Under the pieces are notes generated by a model. The model searched no databases. It was not told where the DNA came from and saw only the letters and a program-made list of their open reading frames with translations. The position numbers were made by a program, and so were the translations under genes. This document shows, piece by piece, positions 16,001-23,222 of a DNA stretch of 27,967 nt (the first letter of the stretch is position 1; every line of letters starts with the position of its first letter). The DNA is from CAG-1138 sp964495385 (lineage in GTDB: Bacteria > Bacillota > Clostridia > Christensenellales > CAG-917): NCBI GenBank assembly GCA_964495385.1, contig CAZBVO010000019.1:1-27967 (forward strand). The letters are read 5' to 3'.

Positions 16001-18736
16001 AAATTCAATTCCGTCTGCGTCAACGCAATCCCATTTAAGCATGCCGCCTTCGATGCGGAGGTTGCTCGGAACGACTGTAACTTTACCGTCGGCATCGATA
16101 GGAAGAGCCGAAGGCAGAGTCAAGCTGACCGCCGATGCTTTGCTGTTGACGACGTTTTTGCCGTTGCCTACGGCAACAACTTCGATTTTGTGCGATTTGC
16201 CTGCGGTAAGATGCGAGCTTTCGCTGAGGGTGAACTTGGTTGCGAGAACAACTTCGGAGTTTACCTTGGCGCCGTCGACGTACACGTTGTAACCCAATGC
16301 GTTTTTGACTGCGTTCCAGCTTATCTCTCGGCCGAAATCGGTATCGCCGAAAGCACCCTGTCTGGTGCCGACCGTCAACGATACGGATGCCAACGAACTG
16401 ACTCGCAAATTGTAGCTCTTAATGTCGGAGCAAGTGACGTATTTTGCAACGGCATCCGACGCATAAGCGCGAATATCGATGCGGTATACGCCTGCTTTCA
16501 TGGTATTGCCGGCTTCGAGGAAATCGACAAAATCGTACAGGCCGTTGGTTCCGGACACTGTCGTGTTGAAGCATTCAAACTGTTTGAAGCTGTCGGCGTC
16601 GTAAATCTCGATGAAATATTTCACCGCGCGGTCCACGAGGCTGTATTCGATGTTTCCGTCCGAATTTACGTTGACGGAAACAGGGGCTTTAAGTTTGCTG
16701 GTAACCGTGCAAGGCACTTCCGCAGACGGCGAACTTGCCTTAAACACTTCGCTGTCGCTGTTTTCGGCGGTAACCGTTACGGTGTAGCTGCCTGCGCCCA
16801 AAACGGACAAATCGTAAGACTTGCCTTCAACTTTAATCTTTTGAGCAACAACCGGCACGCATGCGGAACCTTCCGCCTTTTCGCCGCTTACGGTGAGGGT
16901 GTAAAATTCGGCGTTTTCAACCGATTTCCACTCAATAGCGGTGCCGTTTACCGAAACGACAGGCGACGAAAGCGTGGTGGAGTGAACAAAGTTCACTTCG
17001 TTTGATTTTGCGCTGTTTGTGTACAAACCGTCTTTTTTAGGCAATGCAATGACGTAAAAGTCAAAGGAGCCGTAACCCAAATCGGACAAAAAGTCGGCGG
17101 TAAGTGATTTTCTGGTGGTGCTGAGCGGCTTGCCTTCTGCACCGCGCTGAGTGCAAAGCAAGTAGCTGCCTGCGTTTTCAACGGTGTTCCAAGTGAGGGT
17201 GTTGCCCGACAAAGTCAACGTCGGAGCCGCCAGCGGAGTTTTGTAAACATATTCGATAGTTGCCGATGCGGCACTGTCGATGACCTCGGAAGCTATGGAA
17301 TTGTTGCTTCCGCCTATTGCTACGACGTACAAAACGTAGCGATTGCTGTCCTTGATGTCTGCATCGGACAAATCGATTTGCGTGTCGGTAGTGGTTTTGA
17401 AATACTGCTGCTTTCCGTCCGGAGCAACGTATACGTTGTATTTTTCGGCGTTAGCATCGCCCGACCAATGAAGTTTGCCGTCTTCGATGTACAAGCCGTA
17501 AGGGGACGTCAGCTGTACAACTTTGTAGTTTACCGATTCGGTTGCGACGGAATCCAAAAGCCATTCGTACTCATAGCCGTCACCCGAAACTTTTTCGAGC
17601 GTCTTTGCGTTTTCTGCCGTGTAGCCCAACGCTTTGATTTTGAAGGAGTAGCTTCCCACTCTTTCGGCGGCAGGTTTGGTGAACCAATCCTGTCCGAAAT
17701 AACTTGCGATATCAAACGAACCGCTTGCCGCACCTACGTCAATGTTGGATTCGGCCGAAATTTCGTTTTCACCTACGGTGATACGGTATTTTACGGCTTT
17801 CGAGTTCTTTTCCCACGAAAGGATGCGACCTTTGATTGCAAACGATTTAGGGGCTTCCAGCCTCGTTACCTTGAAGCCGACCGAAGCGGAAACGTCGGAC
17901 TGCATTTTTTTGGAATCGGTGCTGCAAGCATAAACGCTGAAAGAGTACGGCTTGTCGCTTGCGCCGAGGTTAAGGCTGAGCAGATCCAACGAAGTGTCGG
18001 TGGTTTTTTGCACGGCAATGCCGCCGTCTTGTTTGACGACGAAATAAATATCCGAGGTTTGTCCCTCGTAAGTCCAGCTGAGGACGGTTCTGTCGATTTT
18101 GATGTCGGAAGGAGCCGCCAGCTGAATCATGTTTTCAACTCTGAGGTCCGAACTTACGTCGCTGTTTTCAAACTCGGCACTTCCGGAAACCGCCATAACC
18201 GCAAACGTTATGGTTCCGCTTTGTTGCGAGTTGAAAACGTAGCTGTTGGAAGAGCTTTCGTATTCTCTGCCGTTGATGTAAACTTTGTAGCCGGAAGCAT
18301 TGCGAACGGCCGTCCAGCTAAGCTTGTTGCCGTCAACTTTAAGCCCCGTAGGCGTGGAAAGTTTGGTTACGGTTACGTCCACGTAAATGCGAACGTTCAT
18401 GATGTAAACCGCACCCTTGTACAACACGCTCAGTTCGTGATCGCCAACCGACAAAGTGTCGATTGTGTCGTACGAGGTTTGCTCGAGCTGTACGGTTTTT
18501 TCCGAACCGTCGGAATAGACGACGGATACGGTTGCGGAAGCATAGTCGATTGTCGCCCCCGCACGGTACTGCGATTCGATGCCATTGACGGATTTTATGT
18601 AGGAAACGGACGCTACGTCGTTTTTCCCGGAAAATTCATTCGCCAAATCCTTGATTGCGCTACAAGCCGACAAACCGGCCACGGCAAATACAACCAACGC
18701 AACCAAAAGCATAATTTTGAACGCTTTGTTTTTCAT
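13019..18736 (-). CDS. Giant surface lipoprotein with fibronectin-III-like modules and GLUG-type C-terminus
   Basis: The 1905-residue protein starts with a lipoprotein signal peptide; the lipobox LSAC places Cys25 at the mature N-terminus. Residues about 43-122 look like a bacterial Ig-like domain (YSDGSEKTVQL...GDHELSVLY). From about 125 to 1210 there are roughly twelve divergent 85-100-residue modules, each opening with a pattern like LSTPTGLKVDGNKLSWTAV then ASGYKVYING, a fibronectin-III-like fold. From about 1230 to the end come short repeats such as GSVVAGAVAGINNGVVEDV and YVGGVVGRNNGVV, typical of GLUG motifs in beta-helical adhesins. There is no sorting signal. The start was set at the ATG after AAGGGG; a longer frame runs 48 bases further up without a ribosome binding site. 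The role is probably adhesion or polymer binding. Confidence 0.88.
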   Translation of the reverse strand: MKNKAFKIMLLVALVVFAVAGLSACSAIKDLANEFSGKNDVASVSYIKSVNGIESQYRAGATIDYASATVSVVYSDGSEKTVQLEQTSYDTIDTLSVGDHELSVLYKGAVYIMNVRIYVDVTVTKLSTPTGLKVDGNKLSWTAVRNASGYKVYINGREYESSSNSYVFNSQQSGTITFAVMAVSGSAEFENSDVSSDLRVENMIQLAAPSDIKIDRTVLSWTYEGQTSDIYFVVKQDGGIAVQKTTDTSLDLLSLNLGASDKPYSFSVYACSTDSKKMQSDVSASVGFKVTRLEAPKSFAIKGRILSWEKNSKAVKYRITVGENEISAESNIDVGAASGSFDIASYFGQDWFTKPAAERVGSYSFKIKALGYTAENAKTLEKVSGDGYEYEWLLDSVATESVNYKVVQLTSPYGLYIEDGKLHWSGDANAEKYNVYVAPDGKQQYFKTTTDTQIDLSDADIKDSNRYVLYVVAIGGSNNSIASEVIDSAASATIEYVYKTPLAAPTLTLSGNTLTWNTVENAGSYLLCTQRGAEGKPLSTTRKSLTADFLSDLGYGSFDFYVIALPKKDGLYTNSAKSNEVNFVHSTTLSSPVVSVNGTAIEWKSVENAEFYTLTVSGEKAEGSACVPVVAQKIKVEGKSYDLSVLGAGSYTVTVTAENSDSEVFKASSPSAEVPCTVTSKLKAPVSVNVNSDGNIEYSLVDRAVKYFIEIYDADSFKQFECFNTTVSGTNGLYDFVDFLEAGNTMKAGVYRIDIRAYASDAVAKYVTCSDIKSYNLRVSSLASVSLTVGTRQGAFGDTDFGREISWNAVKNALGYNVYVDGAKVNSEVVLATKFTLSESSHLTAGKSHKIEVVAVGNGKNVVNSKASAVSLTLPSALPIDADGKVTVVPSNLRIEGGMLKWDCVDADGIEFADSYTLFIEYLVDGGENQQDSVEVFGNSYTDFVTNRNYTVSVAANVKFSSGEKTIYSSDRSAAYQFRLKAAINAGFADDTITWQGSSGTEYKIFFGDVAFSHIARNTGTQMFDVKEAVKSLDAGVYELRIAEVSSAGGMDIDNVYNRFSVITVLETPSVVVSGSRITWDAVASAEKYIVTIDGVSTDVGSNTYVDGVMLPEGSSVVRVQAVSTQSKIYSSKVSEQVIEKIAAPNIANDQTTITWTMEAGITYRIYDLLTNSAYTVDLNTPSEGSFTNEGGKAYLSDVTDLSTIEISATKEGFVNADTWSYPKADEAAAAYGIEYGAGTIGVPYIIGNAQQFAALEAFENTYFKVTADLDLGEHKPFDFGTGNVVDFRGHTVTFTVNQRAEQNAKVGLFKVNNGTVKNVKINATISLVNTSVSSYGSVVAGAVAGINNGVVEDVYVSGTVEGTTYVGGVVGRNNGVVTSAVAEVRIKTKSVGLSVPSYVGSIVGYNVNGTIEGCSSNEYDVLGYLLKNYTNTENDLTNVTVYAYSTDANIVVGGVLGMSEGSASIISDSYSYDNVCGVSTKGNVYAGGLGGWLKDGATVSDCLATGNAVSVSESGNAYAAGFVAASKAEYSFCYSMGMPVANTTSGQSGTGGFIARRVGGSDPEYCYYNVDTSGIEPVSTFDKALAITTLELKYMQSFGVENDKWVFAYNYDNRPIFFPHLVSERWLLEYDEATGRAVYTSDLEKGLGTVENPIQIKNGAPLMFMLFAKNTDYVFLMVDDIDFSVMDVCVQINTFTANVWGDGHTLKGSNITGGSELGLIKRNYGNFYGVTISDFVMTSSTREGVAMAGAFAAYNAGMLIDCKVENGKINLTSLTDSAYVGAFAGINTGIICSNEERADLVKGDPTTYSASVGEDVELLGQSKFGKYTIIGTVVGLNKEGYIRCVDAKASVRPVGTNYFKGGICGQNVQPTDELGINIDNVIDCFYSEEKTLCSETDNLWGTAY

Positions 18737-18824
18737 ATATATACCCCTTAGTATAGTTCTATGTGCGGCGCACACGCGCGCCAAAATAATATATACAGCC
18801 TATTCCATACAAATAGACATAATA

Positions 18825-18854
18825 ATTGTACCATCCGCACGACAAGTTTGTCAA
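18825..18854 (-). promoter_or_regulatory. Promoter of the giant lipoprotein gene
   Basis: On the minus strand, TTGACA (18849-18854), an 18-base spacer and TACAAT (18825-18830). The leader of about 80 nt contains a GGCGC/GCGCC hairpin (about 18768-18783) before the ribosome binding site. Confidence 0.75.
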
Positions 18855-18946
18855 CGGCATTGCCCAATTTTGCAAACCATATTCTCCGAAATCGGCGCCG
18901 CAGTGTCAGAATGTCAATCTTTTGTGTCAGATTTTACAATATAATC

Positions 18947-18972
18947 AAAAAGCCCGACGTTTTTGCCGTCGG
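18947..18972 (-). terminator. Terminator after the tyrS-yigZ unit
   Basis: CCGACG (18954-18959) and CGTCGG (18967-18972) form a stem that on the minus strand runs into a T5 tract, 20 bases past the yigZ stop codon. Confidence 0.8.
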
Positions 18973-18992
18973 ACCTAATTGATTTTGTAGAT

Positions 18993-19619
18993 TTATAAGC
19001 AGATATATCCTTCTTCTTCGTCAAAAATTTTTGCCGTTCCCGAAGTGATTTCGGTTATTTTGTGCTTGGCCTGCTCCGAAAAATCCGTCGGAACCGAAAA
19101 CCTCAGCGTTACGTTGTTTGAAAACTCAGGGGCAAACTGCTTAACCTTTTCAAACGAGGCTATTTCCCTCTGAACACTTTTTAAACACGGGTAATCCAGC
19201 TCCACCCTCAGCGTAATGCCGGGAACGTAACTGACGGTTTCGGCCACGGCAAGCGCATCGGTCACGCTTTTTGTGTATGCGCCGACAAGGCCGCCCGCCC
19301 CGAGCTTAATGCCGCCAAAGTAACGTGTTACCACAACGGCGACTTTCCTAAGCCCTTGTTTTCGCAAAACTTCCAACATGGGTTGCCCTGCCGTGCCTTG
19401 CGGTTCGCCGTCGTCTGAGAACCTTAGTACGTTTCCGAGTTCGTCGGCAACGTAAGCATAACAATTGTGAGTGGCATCGGGATATTTGGACGAGATTTCT
19501 TTCACGAAGCGGTCCGCATCGTCTCGGTCGGCGACGGGTGCAACGGTGGCAATAAAGCGGCTTCTGGAAATCACGTATTCGCTTTCGACCCGCTCTTTAA
19601 CGGACAAATACCCGTTCAT
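18993..19619 (-). CDS. YigZ/IMPACT-family protein (UPF0029)
   Basis: The 208-residue protein has the conserved UPF0029 N-terminal domain: SRSRFIATVAPV, DATHNCYAYV, FSDDGEPQGTAGQPML and VVVTRYFGGIKLGAGGLVGAYT. A small C-terminal ferredoxin-like domain (DUF1949 type) follows from about residue 135. Family members are linked to translation or ribosome quality control in eukaryotes (IMPACT); the bacterial role is not settled. Its ATG shares one base with the tyrS stop codon (TAATG), so the two genes are translationally coupled. This is in keeping with a translation-related function. Confidence 0.92.
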   Translation of the reverse strand: MNGYLSVKERVESEYVISRSRFIATVAPVADRDDADRFVKEISSKYPDATHNCYAYVADELGNVLRFSDDGEPQGTAGQPMLEVLRKQGLRKVAVVVTRYFGGIKLGAGGLVGAYTKSVTDALAVAETVSYVPGITLRVELDYPCLKSVQREIASFEKVKQFAPEFSNNVTLRFSVPTDFSEQAKHKITEITSGTAKIFDEEEGYICL

Positions 19620-20821
19620 TACTTAACAACAACCTTTAGGTGAACCTTTTTGCCTTTGTGCAAAACAAAGCCGTTTGCAAGCTGGCTGTCGGTGAGTGCC
19701 TGATTGACGTCATCTACCTTGTCGTCGTCGATTTTGATGCCGCCGCCTTCTATAAGCCTTCTCGCTTCGCTTCTGGAAGGAGCAATCCCTGCGGCCATCA
19801 TAACGTCGATGACGGTTTTTACGTTTTCGACTTCTTTTGTCGGCAAGGTATCGCCTCCGCCGAAAGCACCGAGAGTTTGCACTTCGGCCGCCTTAGCCTT
19901 TTCTTCGCCGTGTACGAGTTTGGTTACCTCGAACGCAAGACGTGCTTTGGCCTTGTTGATTCTTTCGTCGCGATAGCGGCAAAGTTCCTCAATCTCGTCA
20001 AGCTCGACAAAGGTCAAAAGTTTCAAGCACTTTTCAACGTCGGCGTCGTCGATGTTGCGCCAATATTGATAAAAGTCGTATGCGCTGGTTTTGCTTTCGT
20101 CAATCCAAACGGCACCCTTTTGAGTTTTGCCCATCTTTTTGCCGTCGGAAGTGGTCAAAAGCGAAAACGTCATTGCAAACGCAGGCTGACCTTCTTTACG
20201 TCTGATAAGATCTTCGCCGGCAAGCATATTGCTCCATTGGTCGTCGCCGCCGCATTGAAGTTTGCAGCCGTAATCTTTAAACAGTCTGTAAAAGTCGTAA
20301 CCCTGCATAAGCATGTAGTTAAACTCCAAAAAGCTGAGGCCTTTTTCAAGGCGCTGTTTGTAGCATTCGGCGGTTAACATACGGTTTACGCTGAAATAAA
20401 CACCTATTTCGCGCAAGAAGTCGACATAATTCAAGTTGGTGAGCCAGTCGGCGTTGTTCAGCATGATGGCGGCATTTTCACCCTCGAAAGTGAAAAACCG
20501 ACTCATTTGTTTTTTGAAGCATTCGCAGTTGTGCTGAGTTTGCTCTTTCGTAAGCATGGTGCGCATATCGGTGCGTCCGGACGGATCGCCCACAAGGCCC
20601 GTTCCGCCGCCCAAAAGCACGATAGGCTTATGACCGAAACGTTGCAACCAACTCATGCCCATAAGTGCAACGAAATGTCCCACGTGCAGGCTGTCTGCGG
20701 TAGGATCGAAGCCAATATAAAACGGCACGCTTTCGGTTTCCAAAAGTTTTCTCAAATCGTCCTCGAAAACAACCTGTTTTACGAAGCCGCGCGCCTTAAG
20801 AACGTCAAGTACGTTTTGCAT
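19619..20821 (-). CDS. tyrS: Tyrosyl-tRNA synthetase
   Basis: The 400-residue class I synthetase charges tRNA-Tyr. The HIGH-type motif is HVGH at 46-49 and the KMSKS-type motif is KMGKT at 229-233. The tyrosine pocket appears in YIGFDPTADSLHVGH, LLGGGTGLVGDPSG and the YMLMQGYDFYRL / GGDDQW segments. The C-terminal 65 residues form an S4 RNA-binding domain (PSRSEARRLIEGGGIKID). The length is normal. An AGAGG ribosome binding site precedes the ATG. The leader is only about 45 nt with one small ACGGCC/GGCCGT hairpin (20847-20863), too short for a T-box. Confidence 0.98.
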   Translation of the reverse strand: MQNVLDVLKARGFVKQVVFEDDLRKLLETESVPFYIGFDPTADSLHVGHFVALMGMSWLQRFGHKPIVLLGGGTGLVGDPSGRTDMRTMLTKEQTQHNCECFKKQMSRFFTFEGENAAIMLNNADWLTNLNYVDFLREIGVYFSVNRMLTAECYKQRLEKGLSFLEFNYMLMQGYDFYRLFKDYGCKLQCGGDDQWSNMLAGEDLIRRKEGQPAFAMTFSLLTTSDGKKMGKTQKGAVWIDESKTSAYDFYQYWRNIDDADVEKCLKLLTFVELDEIEELCRYRDERINKAKARLAFEVTKLVHGEEKAKAAEVQTLGAFGGGDTLPTKEVENVKTVIDVMMAAGIAPSRSEARRLIEGGGIKIDDDKVDDVNQALTDSQLANGFVLHKGKKVHLKVVVK

Positions 20822-20874
20822 AATTCTTACCTCTTTGATGCTATTACGGCCCTTTTGGCCGTTATGACGTTGTT

Positions 20875-20903
20875 ATTATACCACCAAAGCGGGTTTATTT
20901 CAA
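20875..20903 (-). promoter_or_regulatory. Promoter of tyrS-yigZ
   Basis: On the minus strand, TTGAAA (20898-20903), a 17-base spacer and a perfect TATAAT (20875-20880) preceded by an extended -10 TG. Confidence 0.85.
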
Positions 20904-20953
20904 CCATATTCGGCAAAATATAAGATAAATAACGTTTATTTGCTCTCAAATTT

Positions 20954-20982
20954 TTTACTTTTTAAAAAATATATGCTATAAT
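20954..20982 (+). promoter_or_regulatory. Promoter of the NifU-like/GGGtGRT operon
   Basis: TTTACT (20954-20959), a 17-base spacer and TATAAT (20977-20982) with an extended -10 TG (TGCTATAAT). It lies about 45 bases before the ATG at 21028 and diverges from the tyrS promoter. Confidence 0.75.
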
Positions 20983-21027
20983 TTTTATGTCAAAGTTAAA
21001 ATTTATTTCTACGGAGGAATTACCATA

Positions 21028-21729
21028 ATGACTTACTCGAAAGAAGTTAACGAAATGTACTGCGTGCAGAAGGGCCCTAACCACGGTCCGGCTCCGATTC
21101 CGGAGGAGGCAAAATGGGTTCAGGCCAAACAAATCACCGACATCAGCGGTTTCACCCACGGTGTAGGCTGGTGCGCACCGCAACAAGGCGCTTGCAAATT
21201 GAGCCTTAACGTCAAAAACGGCGTCATCGAAGAAGCTTTGGTTGAAACCATCGGTTGCAGCGGTATGACTCACTCTGCGGCAATGGCGGCCGAAATTCTT
21301 ACCGGCAAAACCATTCTCGAAGCACTCAACACCGACCTCGTTTGCGACGCAATCAACACCGCTATGCGCGAACTGTTCCTGCAAATCGTATACGGCCGCA
21401 GCCAATCCGCTTTCAGTGAAGACGGACTTGCAGTCGGCGCAGGTTTGGAAGACCTCGGCAAAGGCCTTCGCAGCCAAGTCGGAACCATGTACTCCACCAA
21501 AGCAAAAGGCCCTCGCTACCTCGAAATGGCCGAAGGCTACGTCACCAAAATCGCTTTGGACAAAAACGATCAAATCATCGGTTACAGCTTTGTTTCGCTG
21601 GGCAAAATGATGGATTTCGTCAAAAAAGGCCTCACCCCTAACGAAGCATACGAAAAAGCATCGGGTTGCTACGGCCGCTTTAAGGCTGAAGACGGTGCCG
21701 TCAAATACGTCGACCCTCGTCAAGAATAA
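21028..21729 (+). CDS. NifU-like iron-sulfur cluster assembly scaffold protein
   Basis: The 233-residue protein contains a NifU/IscU-like core. Residues about 66-98 (VIEEALVETIGCSGMTHSAAMAAEIL then TGKTI) align with the IscU segment carrying its central cluster-ligand cysteine (here Cys77). Cys49, Cys56 and Cys106 are further candidate ligands. The N-terminal 40 residues and the C-terminal 100 go beyond a minimal IscU. The likely role is to assemble or hold an Fe-S cluster, but client and sulfur donor are unknown; no cysteine desulfurase is nearby. GGAGG precedes the ATG. The stop is 17 bases before the GGGtGRT gene, an arrangement I know as a recurring pair in anaerobic Firmicutes. Confidence 0.88.
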   Translation: MTYSKEVNEMYCVQKGPNHGPAPIPEEAKWVQAKQITDISGFTHGVGWCAPQQGACKLSLNVKNGVIEEALVETIGCSGMTHSAAMAAEILTGKTILEALNTDLVCDAINTAMRELFLQIVYGRSQSAFSEDGLAVGAGLEDLGKGLRSQVGTMYSTKAKGPRYLEMAEGYVTKIALDKNDQIIGYSFVSLGKMMDFVKKGLTPNEAYEKASGCYGRFKAEDGAVKYVDPRQE

Positions 21730-21746
21730 CAAAGGAGGCATTGAAA

Positions 21747-22748
21747 ATGAGCGTTACGTTTGAAAGCTATGAAAGAAGAATAAACCAAATCACTCCGGTT
21801 CTGGCCGAATACGGCATCAAAGACCTCGAGGACGCACGCCAAATTTGCCTCGACAAAGGCATCGACGTTGAAGCAATCGTCAAGGGCGTTCAGCCTATAG
21901 CGTTTGAAAACGCAGTATGGGCTTACACCGTAGGCGCGGCAATCGCAATCAAAAAAGGCTGCAAAAAGGCCGCAGACGCCGCCGAAGCAATCGGCCTCGG
22001 CCTCCAGAGCTTCTGCATCCCGGGCTCCGTTGCAGACACCAGAAAGGTCGGCCTCGGACACGGCAACCTCGGCGCAATGCTTTTGAGGGAAGAAACCAAG
22101 TGCTTTGCATTCCTCGCCGGTCACGAAAGTTTCGCCGCAGCAGAAGGCGCAATCGGCATCGCTTTGAAAGCAAACAGAGTCAGAAAAGAACCTTTGAGAG
22201 TTATCCTCAACGGCCTCGGAAAAGACGCTGCTTTCATCATCAGCCGCATCAACGGCTTCACCTACGTCCAAACCAAATATAATCAATACACCGACGAACT
22301 TACCGTTGTAAACGAAACCGCTTACTCCACAGGCGACAGAGCCAAAGTTCGTTGCTACGGCGCAGACGACGTCAACGAAGGCGTTGCAATCATGCGCAAG
22401 GAAGGCGTTGACGTTTCCATCACAGGCAACTCCACCAACCCTACCCGCTTTCAGCATCCGGTTGCCGGCACTTACAAAAAATGGTGCGTCGAAAACGGCA
22501 AAAAATATTTCTCCGTTGCTTCCGGCGGCGGCACGGGCAGAACTTTGCACCCGGACAACATGGCCGCAGGCCCTTCCAGCTACGGCATGACCGACACCAT
22601 GGGCAGAATGCACAGCGACGCACAGTTTGCAGGATCTTCCTCCGTTCCGGCACACGTCGAAATGATGGGACTCATCGGTATGGGCAACAACCCTATGGTT
22701 GGCGCAACGGTCTCGTTGGCAGTTTCCGTAGAAGAAGCTATGAAATAA
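21747..22748 (+). CDS. GGGtGRT-family protein, function unknown
   Basis: The 333-residue soluble protein carries the eponymous motif GGGTGRT at 260-266. It has several other Gly-rich loops, including GLGLQSFCIPGSVADTRK (83-100) with GLGHGNLGAM (102-111), and NSTNPTRFQHPVAGTYKK (228-245). The biochemical role of the family is not established to my knowledge. Its constant partner is the NifU-like scaffold directly upstream, so an Fe-S-dependent function is a reasonable inference. The ATG at 21747 follows AAAGGAGG (21731-21738) at good spacing; a TTG two codons earlier is too close to it. A strong terminator follows the stop. Confidence 0.92.
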   Translation: MSVTFESYERRINQITPVLAEYGIKDLEDARQICLDKGIDVEAIVKGVQPIAFENAVWAYTVGAAIAIKKGCKKAADAAEAIGLGLQSFCIPGSVADTRKVGLGHGNLGAMLLREETKCFAFLAGHESFAAAEGAIGIALKANRVRKEPLRVILNGLGKDAAFIISRINGFTYVQTKYNQYTDELTVVNETAYSTGDRAKVRCYGADDVNEGVAIMRKEGVDVSITGNSTNPTRFQHPVAGTYKKWCVENGKKYFSVASGGGTGRTLHPDNMAAGPSSYGMTDTMGRMHSDAQFAGSSSVPAHVEMMGLIGMGNNPMVGATVSLAVSVEEAMK

Positions 22749-22760
22749 CAATATGCAACA

Positions 22761-22792
22761 AAAAACGCTCGCATCGCGAGCGTTTTTGTTTT
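22761..22792. terminator. Strong bidirectional terminator after the GGGtGRT gene
   Basis: AAAAACGCTCGC (22761-22772) pairs perfectly with the sequence at 22776-22787 over a three-base loop, followed by GTTTTTT. On the minus strand it also ends in T6, so it can stop the converging DUF1508 transcript. Confidence 0.93.
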
Positions 22793-22794
22793 TT

Positions 22795-22819
22795 AAAGGG
22801 ACGGCAATGCCGTCCCTTT
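22795..22819 (-). terminator. Second hairpin at the end of the DUF1508 unit
   Basis: AAAGGGACGGC (22795-22805) pairs perfectly with GCCGTCCCTTT (22809-22819). It lies between the DUF1508 stop codon and the terminator at 22761-22792. Alone its T-run on the minus strand is short; together they form a tandem barrier. Confidence 0.65.
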
Positions 22820-22839
22820 CCCCTCTGCAAAAATTAAAG

Positions 22840-23175
22840 TTATTTGGTCACCAAATCGCTGATGAGTGCAAATCTTTTTACGGATTCGGCGCTGTTTTCA
22901 GCGGCGGTCTTGGTTTTGTAGGATTCGCCTACATAAATGCTGTTGCCGTTTTTAATGATAAATTTGTAGTTTTTGTTTTTGTCGACGTCGATACGGGTTT
23001 TGGTTTTTTCGTCCTGAACGTTCTTCTTGAAAGTGTCGATACCGCTTTTGCAGCTGGCAAGAGAAGCATATTCTCTGCTTTCGTACAAAAGTTGGCCGTT
23101 GTTTGCATACAATGAGAACTGATACAGATCGCCGTAAACGCATTCGATGATGTACTTGCCTTTGATTTCTGCCAT
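22840..23175 (-). CDS. DUF1508 (YegP-like) domain protein
   Basis: The 111-residue protein consists almost only of two half-repeats of the YegP/DUF1508 fold. The first is YQFSLYANNGQLLYESREYA, followed by CKSGIDTFKKNV; the second is YKFIIKNGNSIYVGESYKTK then ENSAESVKRFA. YegP-type proteins are small stress-associated proteins of unknown mechanism. It has no signal peptide or membrane segment and should be cytosolic. It is clearly paralogous to the C-terminal domain of the gene 47 bases upstream on the same strand, with which it probably forms an operon. An AAGGGG ribosome binding site precedes the ATG. Confidence 0.9.
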   Translation of the reverse strand: MAEIKGKYIIECVYGDLYQFSLYANNGQLLYESREYASLASCKSGIDTFKKNVQDEKTKTRIDVDKNKNYKFIIKNGNSIYVGESYKTKTAAENSAESVKRFALISDLVTK

Positions 23176-23222
23176 GGTTATAATCCCCTTTTTAAAAATT
23201 TATTGTTTTTGGTTTTCTTTGG

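Noticed and set aside
12950..18751. Several long plus-strand open frames opposite the giant lipoprotein gene (for example 14864-17005, over 700 codons)
   Set aside because: They are antisense shadows produced by codon bias of the real gene. They lack ribosome binding sites and promoters, and their translations are rich in Arg, Cys, His and Phe with no recognisable domain, whereas the minus strand gives a signal peptide and repeated modules.
20822..20868. T-box leader in front of tyrS
   Set aside because: The promoter lies only about 45-50 bases upstream of the ATG. There is room for one small hairpin but not for specifier and antiterminator domains, and no T-box core sequence is present.
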